From positions 3,782,001 through 3,846,000 of the forward strand of contig OZ252006.1 of NCBI GenBank assembly GCA_965247175.1: a stretch of DNA of 64,000 nt, in the 5' to 3' direction. Below are positions 26,130 to 34,313 of the stretch, one piece after another. The notes beneath the pieces are model-generated. The model was not told the DNA's origin. It was given only the letters and a program-made list of their open reading frames with translations, and did not search any database. Position 1 is the stretch's first letter. Each line of letters opens with the position of its first letter. This DNA comes from JANQMX01 sp965247175 (GTDB lineage Bacteria > Pseudomonadota > Alphaproteobacteria > Kiloniellales > DSM-21159). The position numbers and the translations under genes are program-made.

Positions 26130-27197
26130 ATGATCATCGCCAAGACCGCATTGCTGCAGGGCGTTGCCGCCCTGGCCCTCGCCGGTGCCATGAGCGTGAC
26201 AGCGCCGGCCGCCTGGGCGACCGAAGAGCTCAACTTCATGACCTGGTGCGACCACGACGACCCGGCGATCATCCGCCCCTTCGAGGAGGCCAACGACGTC
26301 AAGGTGAACGTGAAGGTCTACGAGCTGACAGGGGCTGCGATCTCCTTGCTCGAGCAGTCGCGCCCCGGCGACTGGGACGTCATCGTGGTCGACAGCGCCG
26401 ACGTGGTGCGCATGGGCGAGGCTGGCTGGCTGCAGCCGCTGAACAAGGCGGATTTCCCCTATGACGACATGTTCGAGGGCGCCAAGACCCCGCATCTCCA
26501 TGAGTCGCAAGGCCAGCTTTGGGGCGTGCCGGAGAAGTTCGGCTTCAACACCCTCGCCTTCGACACGCGGGCCGTCGGGGCCGAGAAAGGCCTCTCGCTG
26601 GATATGTTGTTCGACCCCGAGATGAAGGGCCGCGTCGGCGTCTACGACTACTATCTGCCGGTGATCAAGACCCTGGGCCTGCGCAAGGGCATTGACCCGC
26701 GTGACTTCGACATGGCGGCCTTGGACATGGTGCGCGCCGACCTCTTCGCGCTGAAGGACAACGTCAAGCTGGTCGGCGATATCGTCGCGACCCAGACGGC
26801 GCTGGCCACTGGGGACGTCGACATGCTGGTCGGCGTGGCCGAGTTCGTTGCGCCGCTGCAGGGCGAGAAGCCCTATCTCGACTGGGGCACGCCCAAGGAA
26901 GGCGGGCTGCGCTGGAGCCAGTCTGTCGCCATCTTCAAGGACTCCGAGAAGCAGGACCTGGCGCTCAAGTTCGCCCAGTACCTGATGAGCCCAGAAGGGC
27001 AGGCCCGCGTCGCGATGGCGTCCTGCTACAACGCCATGCCGGTCAACTCCAAGGCCGCGCTGACCGACGAGCAGAAAGTCAGCCTGCGCTGGGAGGAGAT
27101 CGACGACTACCTCGAGAACACCTACGATTACGGCGCCGTCGATGCCGAGCTCGACGAAGCCATGCTGGAGCTTTGGACGGAGTTCCTGGCCCACTGA
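26130..27197 (+). CDS. ABC transporter substrate-binding protein, spermidine/putrescine (PotD) type
   Basis: This 355-residue periplasmic binding protein has a signal peptide (hydrophobic core 'LLQGVAALALAGAMSVTA', cleavage after AWA near residue 30). The core has PotD/PotF family features: 'ELNFMTWCDHDDPAIIRPFEEANDVKVNV' (in part), 'DWDVIVVDSADVVRM', 'YDYYLPVIKTLGLRKG' and 'KFAQYLMSPEGQARVA'. The family binds polyamines, opines and other cationic or aminated compounds. It starts 67 bases after the Rieske gene; the two permeases and the ATPase follow, so it is a full importer. The exact ligand is unknown; the paired oxygenase suggests a ligand with an N- or O-methyl group. Confidence 0.92.
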   Translation: MIIAKTALLQGVAALALAGAMSVTAPAAWATEELNFMTWCDHDDPAIIRPFEEANDVKVNVKVYELTGAAISLLEQSRPGDWDVIVVDSADVVRMGEAGWLQPLNKADFPYDDMFEGAKTPHLHESQGQLWGVPEKFGFNTLAFDTRAVGAEKGLSLDMLFDPEMKGRVGVYDYYLPVIKTLGLRKGIDPRDFDMAALDMVRADLFALKDNVKLVGDIVATQTALATGDVDMLVGVAEFVAPLQGEKPYLDWGTPKEGGLRWSQSVAIFKDSEKQDLALKFAQYLMSPEGQARVAMASCYNAMPVNSKAALTDEQKVSLRWEEIDDYLENTYDYGAVDAELDEAMLELWTEFLAH

Positions 27198-27236
27198 TCC
27201 GGCGTCGGTCCGAAGGGGTGACGGAATACGAGAAGG

Positions 27237-28136
27237 ATGCCCGCGCAAGCGATCGACAGCTCGATTGAACCGCTGCCGAAGCGCGGCGCGCGCCCCGTCA
27301 CCCTGTCGCGCGGCTGGCTCTACACCCTGCCGGCGCTGGTCTTCACCGCCGTCTTCTTTCTGGCCCCCATCGCCATCATGCTGTGGCACAGCCTGCTGCA
27401 GCGGAAGGCCGGGCGCATCCTGCCGGACCCGACGACGGCGAACTACGAGAAGTTCTTCGAGAAGTCCTATTTGATCGGCTCGCTGGTCAACTCGCTGGAG
27501 CTGACCTTCGCGACCATCGCCATCGGCCTGCCGCTCGCCTATGCGCTCGCGGCCACCATTGCTTTCCTGGTGCCGCGGCGCTGGCAGCTCGCCGCCCTGG
27601 TGCTCGCCGTCCTGCCCTTCTGGACCTCCTACGTGGTGCGCACCTACAGCTGGCTACTGCTGCTCTCGGAGCAGGGGGTGTTCAACGGCTTCCTGCTCTC
27701 CATCGGCCTGGTCGAGGAGCCGATCACCCTGGTGAACACCCGCACCGGCGTGCTGATCGTCTTCGTGCACTACTTCGTCATGATCATGACCCTGACGATC
27801 TATGTCAGCCTGCAGGCGATCCCGCCCAACATCATCCGCGCCGCCCGCGACCTCGGAGCCAAGACCTGGCACGTTTTCACCGATATCGTGCTGCCCATGA
27901 GCGTGCCCGGCGTCATGGTCGGCGTCTTCCTCACCTTCGTACTGGCCATCGGCGACTATGTGACGCCGCAGATCATCGGCGGCAGCCGTGAGATGATGAT
28001 GCCGCAGGCCATCGTGCTGCAGGTCGGCCGCCTCGCCAACACGCCCCAGGCAGCGGCATTGAGCTTCATCCTGATGGCGGTGGTGATCGTCGGCGTCGTC
28101 GGCTTCTCCCGCTGGCTAAGGGTAAGCCGGTCATGA
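27237..28136 (+). CDS. ABC transporter permease, PotB type
   Basis: This 299-residue inner-membrane permease has six predicted transmembrane helices. A short cytoplasmic N-terminus is followed by 'WLYTLPALVFTAVFFLAPIAIML'. The EAA-type cytoplasmic loop 'IRAARDLGAKTWHVFTDIVLPMSVPGVMVG' (in part) interacts with the ATPase. This matches the first polyamine permease. The start at 27237 follows AGAAGG. The gene follows the binding protein by 39 bases and overlaps the next permease by four bases. Confidence 0.93.
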   Translation: MPAQAIDSSIEPLPKRGARPVTLSRGWLYTLPALVFTAVFFLAPIAIMLWHSLLQRKAGRILPDPTTANYEKFFEKSYLIGSLVNSLELTFATIAIGLPLAYALAATIAFLVPRRWQLAALVLAVLPFWTSYVVRTYSWLLLLSEQGVFNGFLLSIGLVEEPITLVNTRTGVLIVFVHYFVMIMTLTIYVSLQAIPPNIIRAARDLGAKTWHVFTDIVLPMSVPGVMVGVFLTFVLAIGDYVTPQIIGGSREMMMPQAIVLQVGRLANTPQAAALSFILMAVVIVGVVGFSRWLRVSRS

Positions 28137-28936
28137 GAAGCGTCTTCGACCAGGGCCTGACCGTGGCCGGCGCACTCTACGGCAGCGCCTTCTATCTCTT
28201 CATCTTCTCGCCGGTCCTGGTGCTGGTGCTCTTCTCTTTCCAGGATGGCACCTTGCCGATGCCGCCGCTCCACGGCCTGACGCTCAAGTGGTATGCCGCC
28301 GCTCTGGCCGACGACAACAAGATGGATGCGCTGGTCAACTCGCTGATCGTCGGGCTGGCCTCGGCCTCGCTCTCCTGCCTGCTCGGCTTCTTCGCCGCTT
28401 ATGGTCTCGCGCGCTACCGGCTACGCGTTTCCAATGCCATCGCCTGGGCGCTTCTGGCGCCGGCGACGCTCTCCTATCTGATCGTCGCCATGGGCCTCTT
28501 GATCTTCTTCGGCGAGATCCGCATGCCGCGCTCGCTGCTCACCGTCATCATCGGTCACGTGGTGATCTGCCTGCCGATCGCCTTCGCCATTCTCTACAGC
28601 CAGATCGGGGCGAGCCAGGTGAACCTGGAGAATGCGGCCCGCGACCTCGGCGCCAAGGAGTGGCAGGTGTTGGCGCTGGTCGTCGTGCCGGCGCTTTTCC
28701 CCGCCTTCGTCGCTGCCTTCGCGCTCTGCTTCTCGCTCTCCTGGGACGAGTTCATCATCGCCTTCCTGCTCTCGCAGTTCGACGCCACCCTGCCGGTCGA
28801 GATCTGGACCTCGGTGCGCTCGGGCCTCAACCCCGTCATCAACGCGACCGGCACCATCGTCTTCGGCCTCTCGCTCGGGCTGTTCCTGGTGACCGTTGCA
28901 TTCCTGGCCGCGAACCGGGGAGGCAAGCGTGGCTAG
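28133..28936 (+). CDS. ABC transporter permease, PotC type
   Basis: This 267-residue permease has six transmembrane helices. The N-terminal helix is 'SAFYLFIFSPVLVLVLFSFQDG', and the EAA loop 'LENAARDLGAKEWQVLALVVVPALFPAFVAAF' (in part) contacts the ATPase. It pairs with the upstream permease to form the transmembrane channel. It is coupled by a four-base overlap to the upstream permease; the downstream ATPase begins with GTG inside its stop-codon region (28929), an eight-base overlap. Spacing and order follow the PotABCD pattern with the ATPase last. Confidence 0.93.
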   Translation: MRSVFDQGLTVAGALYGSAFYLFIFSPVLVLVLFSFQDGTLPMPPLHGLTLKWYAAALADDNKMDALVNSLIVGLASASLSCLLGFFAAYGLARYRLRVSNAIAWALLAPATLSYLIVAMGLLIFFGEIRMPRSLLTVIIGHVVICLPIAFAILYSQIGASQVNLENAARDLGAKEWQVLALVVVPALFPAFVAAFALCFSLSWDEFIIAFLLSQFDATLPVEIWTSVRSGLNPVINATGTIVFGLSLGLFLVTVAFLAANRGGKRG

Positions 28937-30008
28937 CGCCGTGGAGCTCCATGCGCTCAGCAAGAGCTACGGCGAGGTGCAGGCCCTGTGCGCGGTCGAT
29001 CTCGCCATCGAGGATGGCCAGTACGTGGTGCTGCTCGGACCTTCGGGCAGCGGCAAGACGACGATGCTCTCCATCCTCGGCGGCTTCGTCGCGCCGAGCG
29101 GCGGCAAGGTCACCATCCACGGCCGCGATGTCACGACCATGAACCCGGCCGACAGGCCGACAGCGACGGTGTTCCAGGACTACGCCCTTTTCCCCCATAT
29201 GTCGGTGCGCAAGAACGTCGCCTTCGGCCTGCGCATGCGCAAGGTCGGCAAGGCGGCGACCGACGAGGCGGTCGACCGTATGCTCGACCTCGTCGGCCTC
29301 GGCCATATGTCCGACCGCCGCATCGAGCAGCTCTCCGGCGGTCAGCGCCAGCGCATCGCGCTGGCCCGGGCGCTGATCATCGAGCCGGAGGTGCTGCTGC
29401 TCGACGAGCCGCTCGGCGCCCTCGACCTCAACCTGCGCCGCCGCATGCAGGAGGAGCTGCACCGCTTGCAGCGCAAGATCGGCTCGATCTTCATTCACGT
29501 GACGCACGACCAGGAAGAGGCGCTGAGCGTCGCCGATCACATCGTCCTCATGCACGACGGCCGCATCGAGGACCAGGGCCCGCCCAAACAGATCTACATG
29601 CAGCCGGCGACGCCTTTCTCCGCCGCCTTCATGGGCAAGACCAACCTGCTTCCGGCGCGCGTGCTCTCGACGACAGAGGAGGGCGTCACCGTGGAAACGC
29701 CGCTCGGTCCGCTCTTGTGCCGCGGCGCCCAGCCTCATCCGGTGGGGGCGGCGGTGCAGGTTTCGCTCCGGCCGAGCCACCTCAAGTTCGCCAACGGCGG
29801 CAGCGAGCAGGCGCTCGCCACCTGCCGCGTCATTGAGGTGACCTTTCAGGGCGACTACACCCGGCTCAGCGTCGTGCCGCTGGGCGCCGAGGGGCCGGAG
29901 ATCGTCGCCGCCGACTCGCCGGACAGCCCCATCGCCGCCGGCGACGAAGTGCAGCTCTATGCCGATACCCGTCACGCCGTTCTGCTCGACGGCCCGGGGG
30001 AGGCGTAG
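28929..30008 (+). CDS. ABC transporter ATP-binding protein, PotA type
   Basis: This 359-residue importer ATPase has Walker A 'LLGPSGSGKTTML' near residue 36, Q-loop 'TVFQDYALFPHM', signature 'LSGGQRQRIALARAL', Walker B 'EVLLLDEPLGALD' and H-loop 'IFIHVTHDQEEAL'. The C-terminal ~120 residues form a TOBE regulatory domain. The start is GTG at 28929 with GGGAGG upstream; a longer reading from 28896 would duplicate the permease end. It energises uptake through the two permeases. A minus-strand alpha/beta hydrolase follows 25 bases away and belongs to a different operon. Confidence 0.94.
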   Translation: MASAVELHALSKSYGEVQALCAVDLAIEDGQYVVLLGPSGSGKTTMLSILGGFVAPSGGKVTIHGRDVTTMNPADRPTATVFQDYALFPHMSVRKNVAFGLRMRKVGKAATDEAVDRMLDLVGLGHMSDRRIEQLSGGQRQRIALARALIIEPEVLLLDEPLGALDLNLRRRMQEELHRLQRKIGSIFIHVTHDQEEALSVADHIVLMHDGRIEDQGPPKQIYMQPATPFSAAFMGKTNLLPARVLSTTEEGVTVETPLGPLLCRGAQPHPVGAAVQVSLRPSHLKFANGGSEQALATCRVIEVTFQGDYTRLSVVPLGAEGPEIVAADSPDSPIAAGDEVQLYADTRHAVLLDGPGEA

Positions 30009-30033
30009 GGTGTGGCGCGCGTTCCGCGTCGGC

Positions 30034-30861
30034 CTAAGCCGTCACTTCCGAGAGGAAGCGGGCGAAGATGGCGTTGTACGCCTCCGGCTTGGCCCAGAAG
30101 GGGGCGTGGCCGCCGCCGGGGATGATATGCACCTGGCCGGACCAGAGGTTCTTCCAACGCAGCGCCTCGAGATAGCCGTTGTCGAAGAACTCCTCGTCCG
30201 AGCCCTGGATGACGGCGACCGGCTTCGGCCAGCTTTCCACCGCCGCTCGCTGGTCGCAGCCGACACTACCGGTCCAGGCGTTGAACATGGTATGCCGCGC
30301 CCGTCCGTCGGTGCGCTTCACCGCCGCCAGCAAATCCGGGTCGAGCGGCAGGTCGACGCCGCAGGTGTGCGTCGCATAGGCGACGGCGTCTTCGTCCGAG
30401 AAGACCTCCTTTGAGGTGAAGGACATGTGCGGCAGGGGCGTGAAGGCCCCGCCGACACTCTCGGCGCCTGGGCCGCAGGGCGGCGTGCCGCTGAAGGTCA
30501 GCGCCGTCATCTCCGGGCAGATGCGCGTCATCTCGATGCCGATATGGCCGCCGAGCGACCAGCCCATGACCACGGCATGAAAGGCGTCACGTGCGCCCAG
30601 CACGTCCGCCGCCGCCTCGGCATAGGCCGGCTGGGTGTAGGTCGTGGCCGGGTCCGCCGCATCGTCCGAATCGCCGTGGCCCGGCAGGTCCATGGCGATG
30701 ATGCGGTAGTGCGCCCCCAAGGGGCCCTCGAGCTGATGGCGGAAGACCTTCCGGCAGTTTGAGTTGCCGTGGATCATCAGCACCGGATGGCCGCTGCCCT
30801 CCGTCTCGCTGATGGCGATCTTGCCGTGCCGCGTTTTGACGAACCCATCCCGTACCGCCAT
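30034..30861 (-). CDS. Alpha/beta hydrolase
   Basis: This 275-residue cytoplasmic hydrolase has an oxyanion-hole 'MIHGNSNCRKVF' strand, nucleophile-elbow-like segment 'VVMGWSLGGHIGIEM' with Ser near residue 98 (G-W-S-L-G), acidic residue 'VIQGSDEEFFD' and catalytic His in 'IPGGGHAPFW' near residue 250. The substrate is not readable; lactonase, esterase and amidase activities occur in this family. It is the last gene of the Liv-type transporter operon, 21 bases after the livM-type permease. Because a LuxR receptor lies upstream, a substrate that is an acyl lactone or amide is a reasonable guess, but only inference. Confidence 0.88.
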   Translation of the reverse strand: MAVRDGFVKTRHGKIAISETEGSGHPVLMIHGNSNCRKVFRHQLEGPLGAHYRIIAMDLPGHGDSDDAADPATTYTQPAYAEAAADVLGARDAFHAVVMGWSLGGHIGIEMTRICPEMTALTFSGTPPCGPGAESVGGAFTPLPHMSFTSKEVFSDEDAVAYATHTCGVDLPLDPDLLAAVKRTDGRARHTMFNAWTGSVGCDQRAAVESWPKPVAVIQGSDEEFFDNGYLEALRWKNLWSGQVHIIPGGGHAPFWAKPEAYNAIFARFLSEVTA

Positions 30862-30882
30862 GCCAGCTCTCCCGCTCGTTTC

Positions 30883-31890
30883 TCAGGCTGTGGATTTCGA
30901 ACGCTTGCGCGCGCCGCTTGGCTTGCGGTTGCCGAGCCGCCGGGCGAGGGCGCCGTGGGCGTGGCTCAGCGCCTGCCAAATGCCGCGCGGGTAGAAGATC
31001 AGGACGGCGACGATCAGGACGGCGACGATCATGTGCCGCCAGGGGCCGAGGTCGATCATCGCTTCCGAGACGAAGGTCAGCAGGAAGGCGGCAACGATGG
31101 GCCCGTAGATCGTCGAGGTGCCGCCGAGCAGCAGGATGCTGAGCAGTAGGGAGAGCAGGCCGATGCCGAAGGCGTCGGGGGCTGCAACCCGGATGTAGGC
31201 GCCGAAGTAGCCGCCGGCGATGCCGGTGAAGAAGGCGCTGGCGGCCAGGGTCACGATCCGAAGGCGGGCCAGGGAGACGCCGCGGCTGACGGCGTAGTCG
31301 GCGTTGTCGCGCAGGGCGACGATGGCGAGCCCGGTGTTGGACGTGACCAGCCGCCGCAGGAACAGGGTGGAGAGGATCAGCAGGATGACGGCGCCGTAGT
31401 AGTAGCCGAACTTGCCGTCGCGCAGGAAGTTGTAGCCGGGCAGCTTGAGCGGCGGCAGGGCGACCATGCCCATCATGCCGCCGGTGATGTCCGACTGGCT
31501 GACAATCAGCTGCAGCACCAGCTCGCTGAAGGCGAAGGTGACCAGGATGATGTAAACGCCGCCCAGCCGCAGGATGGGAATGGCCAGCACCAGGGCGGCG
31601 AGGACGGCCAGGATGCCAGCGGCCGGGATGGCGAGCCAGGGCGAGACGCCGAGCGTCTTGGCCAGGATGCCGTAGCCGTAGACGCCGATCGAGAAGAAGG
31701 CCAGGTGGGCGAAGTTGAAGATGCCGCCGTAGCCCAAGCTGAGGTCCCAGTTGGAGGCGACCACGGCATAGATCAGCGCAAGGATCAGCAGGTGGCGGGT
31801 GTAGGTGTCCTGCGCAATCCAGGGCAGGGCGAGCAGCAGGCCGAGGCCGGCGGCGATGTAGAGCTTGGGCAGGAGGCGCTCGATCGACAT
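30883..31890 (-). CDS. livM: Branched-chain amino acid-type ABC permease (LivM)
   Basis: This 335-residue permease has eight to ten transmembrane segments and the LivM pattern: 'HLLILALIYAVVASNWDLSLGYGGIFNFAHLAFFSIG' (in part), 'VVALRDNADYAVSRGVSLARLRIVTLAASAFFTGIAGGYFG' (EAA-like cytoplasmic loop, in part) and 'LLLGGTSTIYGPIVAAFLL'. A Lys/Arg-rich C-terminus follows. It pairs with the LivH-type permease in hydrophobic-amino-acid and amide transporters. It lies seven bases after the livH stop and is followed by the hydrolase. The ligand is set by the binding protein at 34.3 kb. Confidence 0.93.
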   Translation of the reverse strand: MSIERLLPKLYIAAGLGLLLALPWIAQDTYTRHLLILALIYAVVASNWDLSLGYGGIFNFAHLAFFSIGVYGYGILAKTLGVSPWLAIPAAGILAVLAALVLAIPILRLGGVYIILVTFAFSELVLQLIVSQSDITGGMMGMVALPPLKLPGYNFLRDGKFGYYYGAVILLILSTLFLRRLVTSNTGLAIVALRDNADYAVSRGVSLARLRIVTLAASAFFTGIAGGYFGAYIRVAAPDAFGIGLLSLLLSILLLGGTSTIYGPIVAAFLLTFVSEAMIDLGPWRHMIVAVLIVAVLIFYPRGIWQALSHAHGALARRLGNRKPSGARKRSKSTA

Positions 31891-31897
31891 GCCGCCC

Positions 31898-32770
31898 CTA
31901 CCGTCCGAACAATCCGGTGGGGCGCAGCATGAGCACGGCGATCATGACGCAGAACAGCACCGCCTGGGCCCAGTAGATGCCGAAGGCGAAGACGGCCACC
32001 GCCTCCATCAGGCCGATGATGTAGGCCGCGCGGATCGGGCCCGAGAGGGTGGCGATGCCGCCGAAGATGACGACGATCAGCGCCTTCACCATGGGCTCGG
32101 TCCCCATGGTGGGTGACATGAACTTGATGCCGCCGAGGAAGATGCCGGCGAGCCCGGCCAGTGCGGCGGAGAGCCCGAAGGCCAGCGCGAAGAGACCGTT
32201 GACCGGGATGCCGACCAGGAGCGCTGCATCGCGGTTCTGCGCCACGGCCCGCAGCGCCGCCCCCAGGCGGCTGCGCTGCAGGAACAGCCAGACGGCAAGG
32301 AGAATCGCCGGCGCAACGGCGATAATCGCCGCCTCATGCGCCGAGAGCCCGACGCCAAGGAAGCTGATGTTGCCCTCGACCAGGGGCGGAAGCTGTTTGG
32401 CCCGCGCGCCCCAGGTCAGCAGGATTCCGTTCTCGATGAAGGTCGCGGCGGCCAAGGTGGTGATGACGGCGATCAGCACCAAGCCGTCGCGCGCCAGAAA
32501 GGGCCGGACCAGGATGGACTCGGCCAGGCAGCCCACGGCGATCAGCCCGGCCACGGCGACGGCGATGCCCGCCGCGAGACCGAATCCCAGGCCCTGCTGG
32601 TCGGCGACCCACCAGGCCAGGTAGGCGCCGAGGGTCATGAAGATCCCGTGGGCGAAGTTGAAGATGCCGAGGGTTGTCCAGACCAGCGCCAGGCCGACCG
32701 CCATCATGGCATAGAGCGAGCCGAGCACGGCGCCGCTGACTAGGATGTAGAGTAGGGTCTCGACGGTCAT
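31898..32770 (-). CDS. livH: Branched-chain amino acid-type ABC permease (LivH)
   Basis: This 290-residue permease has eight transmembrane segments and the LivH features 'GLALVWTTLGIFNFAHGIFMTLGAYLAWW' near the start (in part), 'LRAVAQNRDAALLVGIPV' (ATPase contact loop) and 'VKALIVVIFGGIATLSGP'. The ATG at 32770 overlaps the livF stop by four bases, giving translational coupling; the longer open frame upstream lies in livF. It forms the translocation pathway with LivM. Confidence 0.93.
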   Translation of the reverse strand: MTVETLLYILVSGAVLGSLYAMMAVGLALVWTTLGIFNFAHGIFMTLGAYLAWWVADQQGLGFGLAAGIAVAVAGLIAVGCLAESILVRPFLARDGLVLIAVITTLAAATFIENGILLTWGARAKQLPPLVEGNISFLGVGLSAHEAAIIAVAPAILLAVWLFLQRSRLGAALRAVAQNRDAALLVGIPVNGLFALAFGLSAALAGLAGIFLGGIKFMSPTMGTEPMVKALIVVIFGGIATLSGPIRAAYIIGLMEAVAVFAFGIYWAQAVLFCVMIAVLMLRPTGLFGR

Positions 32771-33492
32771 GCGGCCGTCCCCTGGCCGAAGTACATGGCC
32801 ATGATCTGATCGTGGCGCAGGCCTTGCTCGGCCGAGATCTCCATCTTGGCCTCGCCGTGGTCGATCATCACCAGGCGCTGGATCAGGCTGAGCAGGAACT
32901 CCACGTCCTGCTCGACCAGGATCATCGGCACGCCGCCGGAGGAGATCTCGGCGATGGCGTCGCAGAGCTCGTCTTTGATCTTGGGGGCTAGGCCAAGCGT
33001 CGGCTCGTCGAGCATCAGAAGGCGCGGGTCGCCCATCAGGCCGACACCGATGGCCACCATCTGTCGCTCGCCGCCTGACAGCGTCTTGACCTGCTGCGCG
33101 CGGCGTTCTCCGAGCTTCGGGAAGAGGGCGAGCACCTGCTCCAGATTGGCATTGGCCCGGTCCCGCGCGCGCGGCGAGAAGGCGCCGAGGCGCAGGGTCT
33201 CCAGGACCGACATGTCGGGAAAGAGCTGGTTGCCCTGGGGCACGTGGATAAGGCCGAGGCCGACGATCTCCTTCGGCGAGAGCCCGGAGATCGTCTGTCC
33301 GCCGAAGTGGATTGCACCGCTCCATAGTGGCAGGAGACCCGAGATGGCACGCAGCAGGGTGGTCTTGCCGTGACCGTTCGGCCCGAAGAGGCCGAGCCGC
33401 TCGTGCTCTCCGACGGTGAGGGACACCCGGTGCAGCACCTTGACTCGGCCGAAGCCGGTCGAGACCTGCTCGATCTCAAGAAGCGGCGGCAT
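32767..33492 (-). CDS. livF: Branched-chain amino acid-type ABC ATPase (LivF)
   Basis: This 241-residue ATPase has Walker A 'LFGPNGHGKTTLLRAI', Q-loop 'HVPQGNQLFPDMSV', signature 'LSGGERQMVAIGVGLM', Walker B 'LLMLDEPTLGLAP' and H-loop region 'MILVEQDVEFL'. It is the second nucleotide-binding subunit of the Liv-type importer. It overlaps livG by 17 bases and livH by four, consistent with one tightly coupled operon. The 'PNGHGKTT' Walker loop with His replaces the more usual Ala/Ser, an unremarkable family variation. Confidence 0.94.
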   Translation of the reverse strand: MPPLLEIEQVSTGFGRVKVLHRVSLTVGEHERLGLFGPNGHGKTTLLRAISGLLPLWSGAIHFGGQTISGLSPKEIVGLGLIHVPQGNQLFPDMSVLETLRLGAFSPRARDRANANLEQVLALFPKLGERRAQQVKTLSGGERQMVAIGVGLMGDPRLLMLDEPTLGLAPKIKDELCDAIAEISSGGVPMILVEQDVEFLLSLIQRLVMIDHGEAKMEISAEQGLRHDQIMAMYFGQGTAA

Positions 33493-34228
33493 CGCCGGCT
33501 CTCCTGCGACCGAGGTAAGCCTCGATCACCTGCGGGTCGCGCACCACCGCTTGCGGCTCGCCGACGATCAGGATGGTGCCCTGGTTCAGCACCATCAGGC
33601 GCTGCGAGAGGGAGAGCAGCGCCGGCAGCACGTGCTCGATGATGACGATAGAGATGCCGTGCTCGTTGAGCCGGCGGACGATGGCCACCGTCTCTTCGAT
33701 CTCCGGCTTGGTCAGGCTGGAAGCCGGCTCGTCGAGCAGCATCAGCTTCGGGCCCATGACCAGGGCGCTGGCCAGCATCAGGCGCTTGCGGTCGAAGACC
33801 GAAAGTTCCGATGCCAAGCGCGCGCCGTCGTTCCGCTCGAGCCCGACGAGGTCTAATGCGCGCTCGATGCGTCGGTCGATTTCGCTGCGCGGCAGGCGCT
33901 CGCCGCCGAAGGCCGCCCCGATCAGCATGTTCTGGCGCGCGGTCAGGCTCTCGAAGGCGGTCTCGCGCTGGAAGGTGCGGGCCAGGCCGAGGCGGGCGAT
34001 GGCGTGCGGCCCGAGCGCGCCGATGTCCTGGCCGGCGAAGCGGACGCTGCCGCCGTCTGCGGAAAAGGGGATGGCGGTGATGGCGTTGAACAAGGTGCTC
34101 TTGCCGCTGCCGTTGGGGCCGGCGATGCCGAAGATCTCGCCTTCGCCGACCTCGAAGCTGGCGTGGGAGACAGCGTTCAGAGACCCGAAGGACTTGCTGA
34201 GGTTTCTGACCTCTAGGATCGGCTGCAT
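33476..34228 (-). CDS. livG: Branched-chain amino acid-type ABC ATPase (LivG)
   Basis: This 250-residue ATPase has Walker A 'IAGPNGSGKSTLFNAI', Q-loop 'LARTFQRETAFESLT', a signature region shifted to 'ELSVFDRKRLMLASALVM' (weak LSGGQ: L-S-V-F-D), Walker B 'LMLLDEPASSLTKPE' and H-loop 'IVIIEHVL'. The LSGGQ motif of LivG is degraded here; LivG normally has LSYGQQRRLE or similar, so this may be a functional variant. It is overlapped by livF by 17 bases at its 3' end. The binding-protein gene lies 85 bases upstream. Confidence 0.92.
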   Translation of the reverse strand: MQPILEVRNLSKSFGSLNAVSHASFEVGEGEIFGIAGPNGSGKSTLFNAITAIPFSADGGSVRFAGQDIGALGPHAIARLGLARTFQRETAFESLTARQNMLIGAAFGGERLPRSEIDRRIERALDLVGLERNDGARLASELSVFDRKRLMLASALVMGPKLMLLDEPASSLTKPEIEETVAIVRRLNEHGISIVIIEHVLPALLSLSQRLMVLNQGTILIVGEPQAVVRDPQVIEAYLGRRRAGDAAAS

Positions 34229-34313
34229 GGTTTCTCGAACGGCACCGGCTCGGACGAACGCCGCGCCCCGCCCGCGGGCCGCAACACACGGGCGGGGGGC
34301 AATCGGCGGCGTG

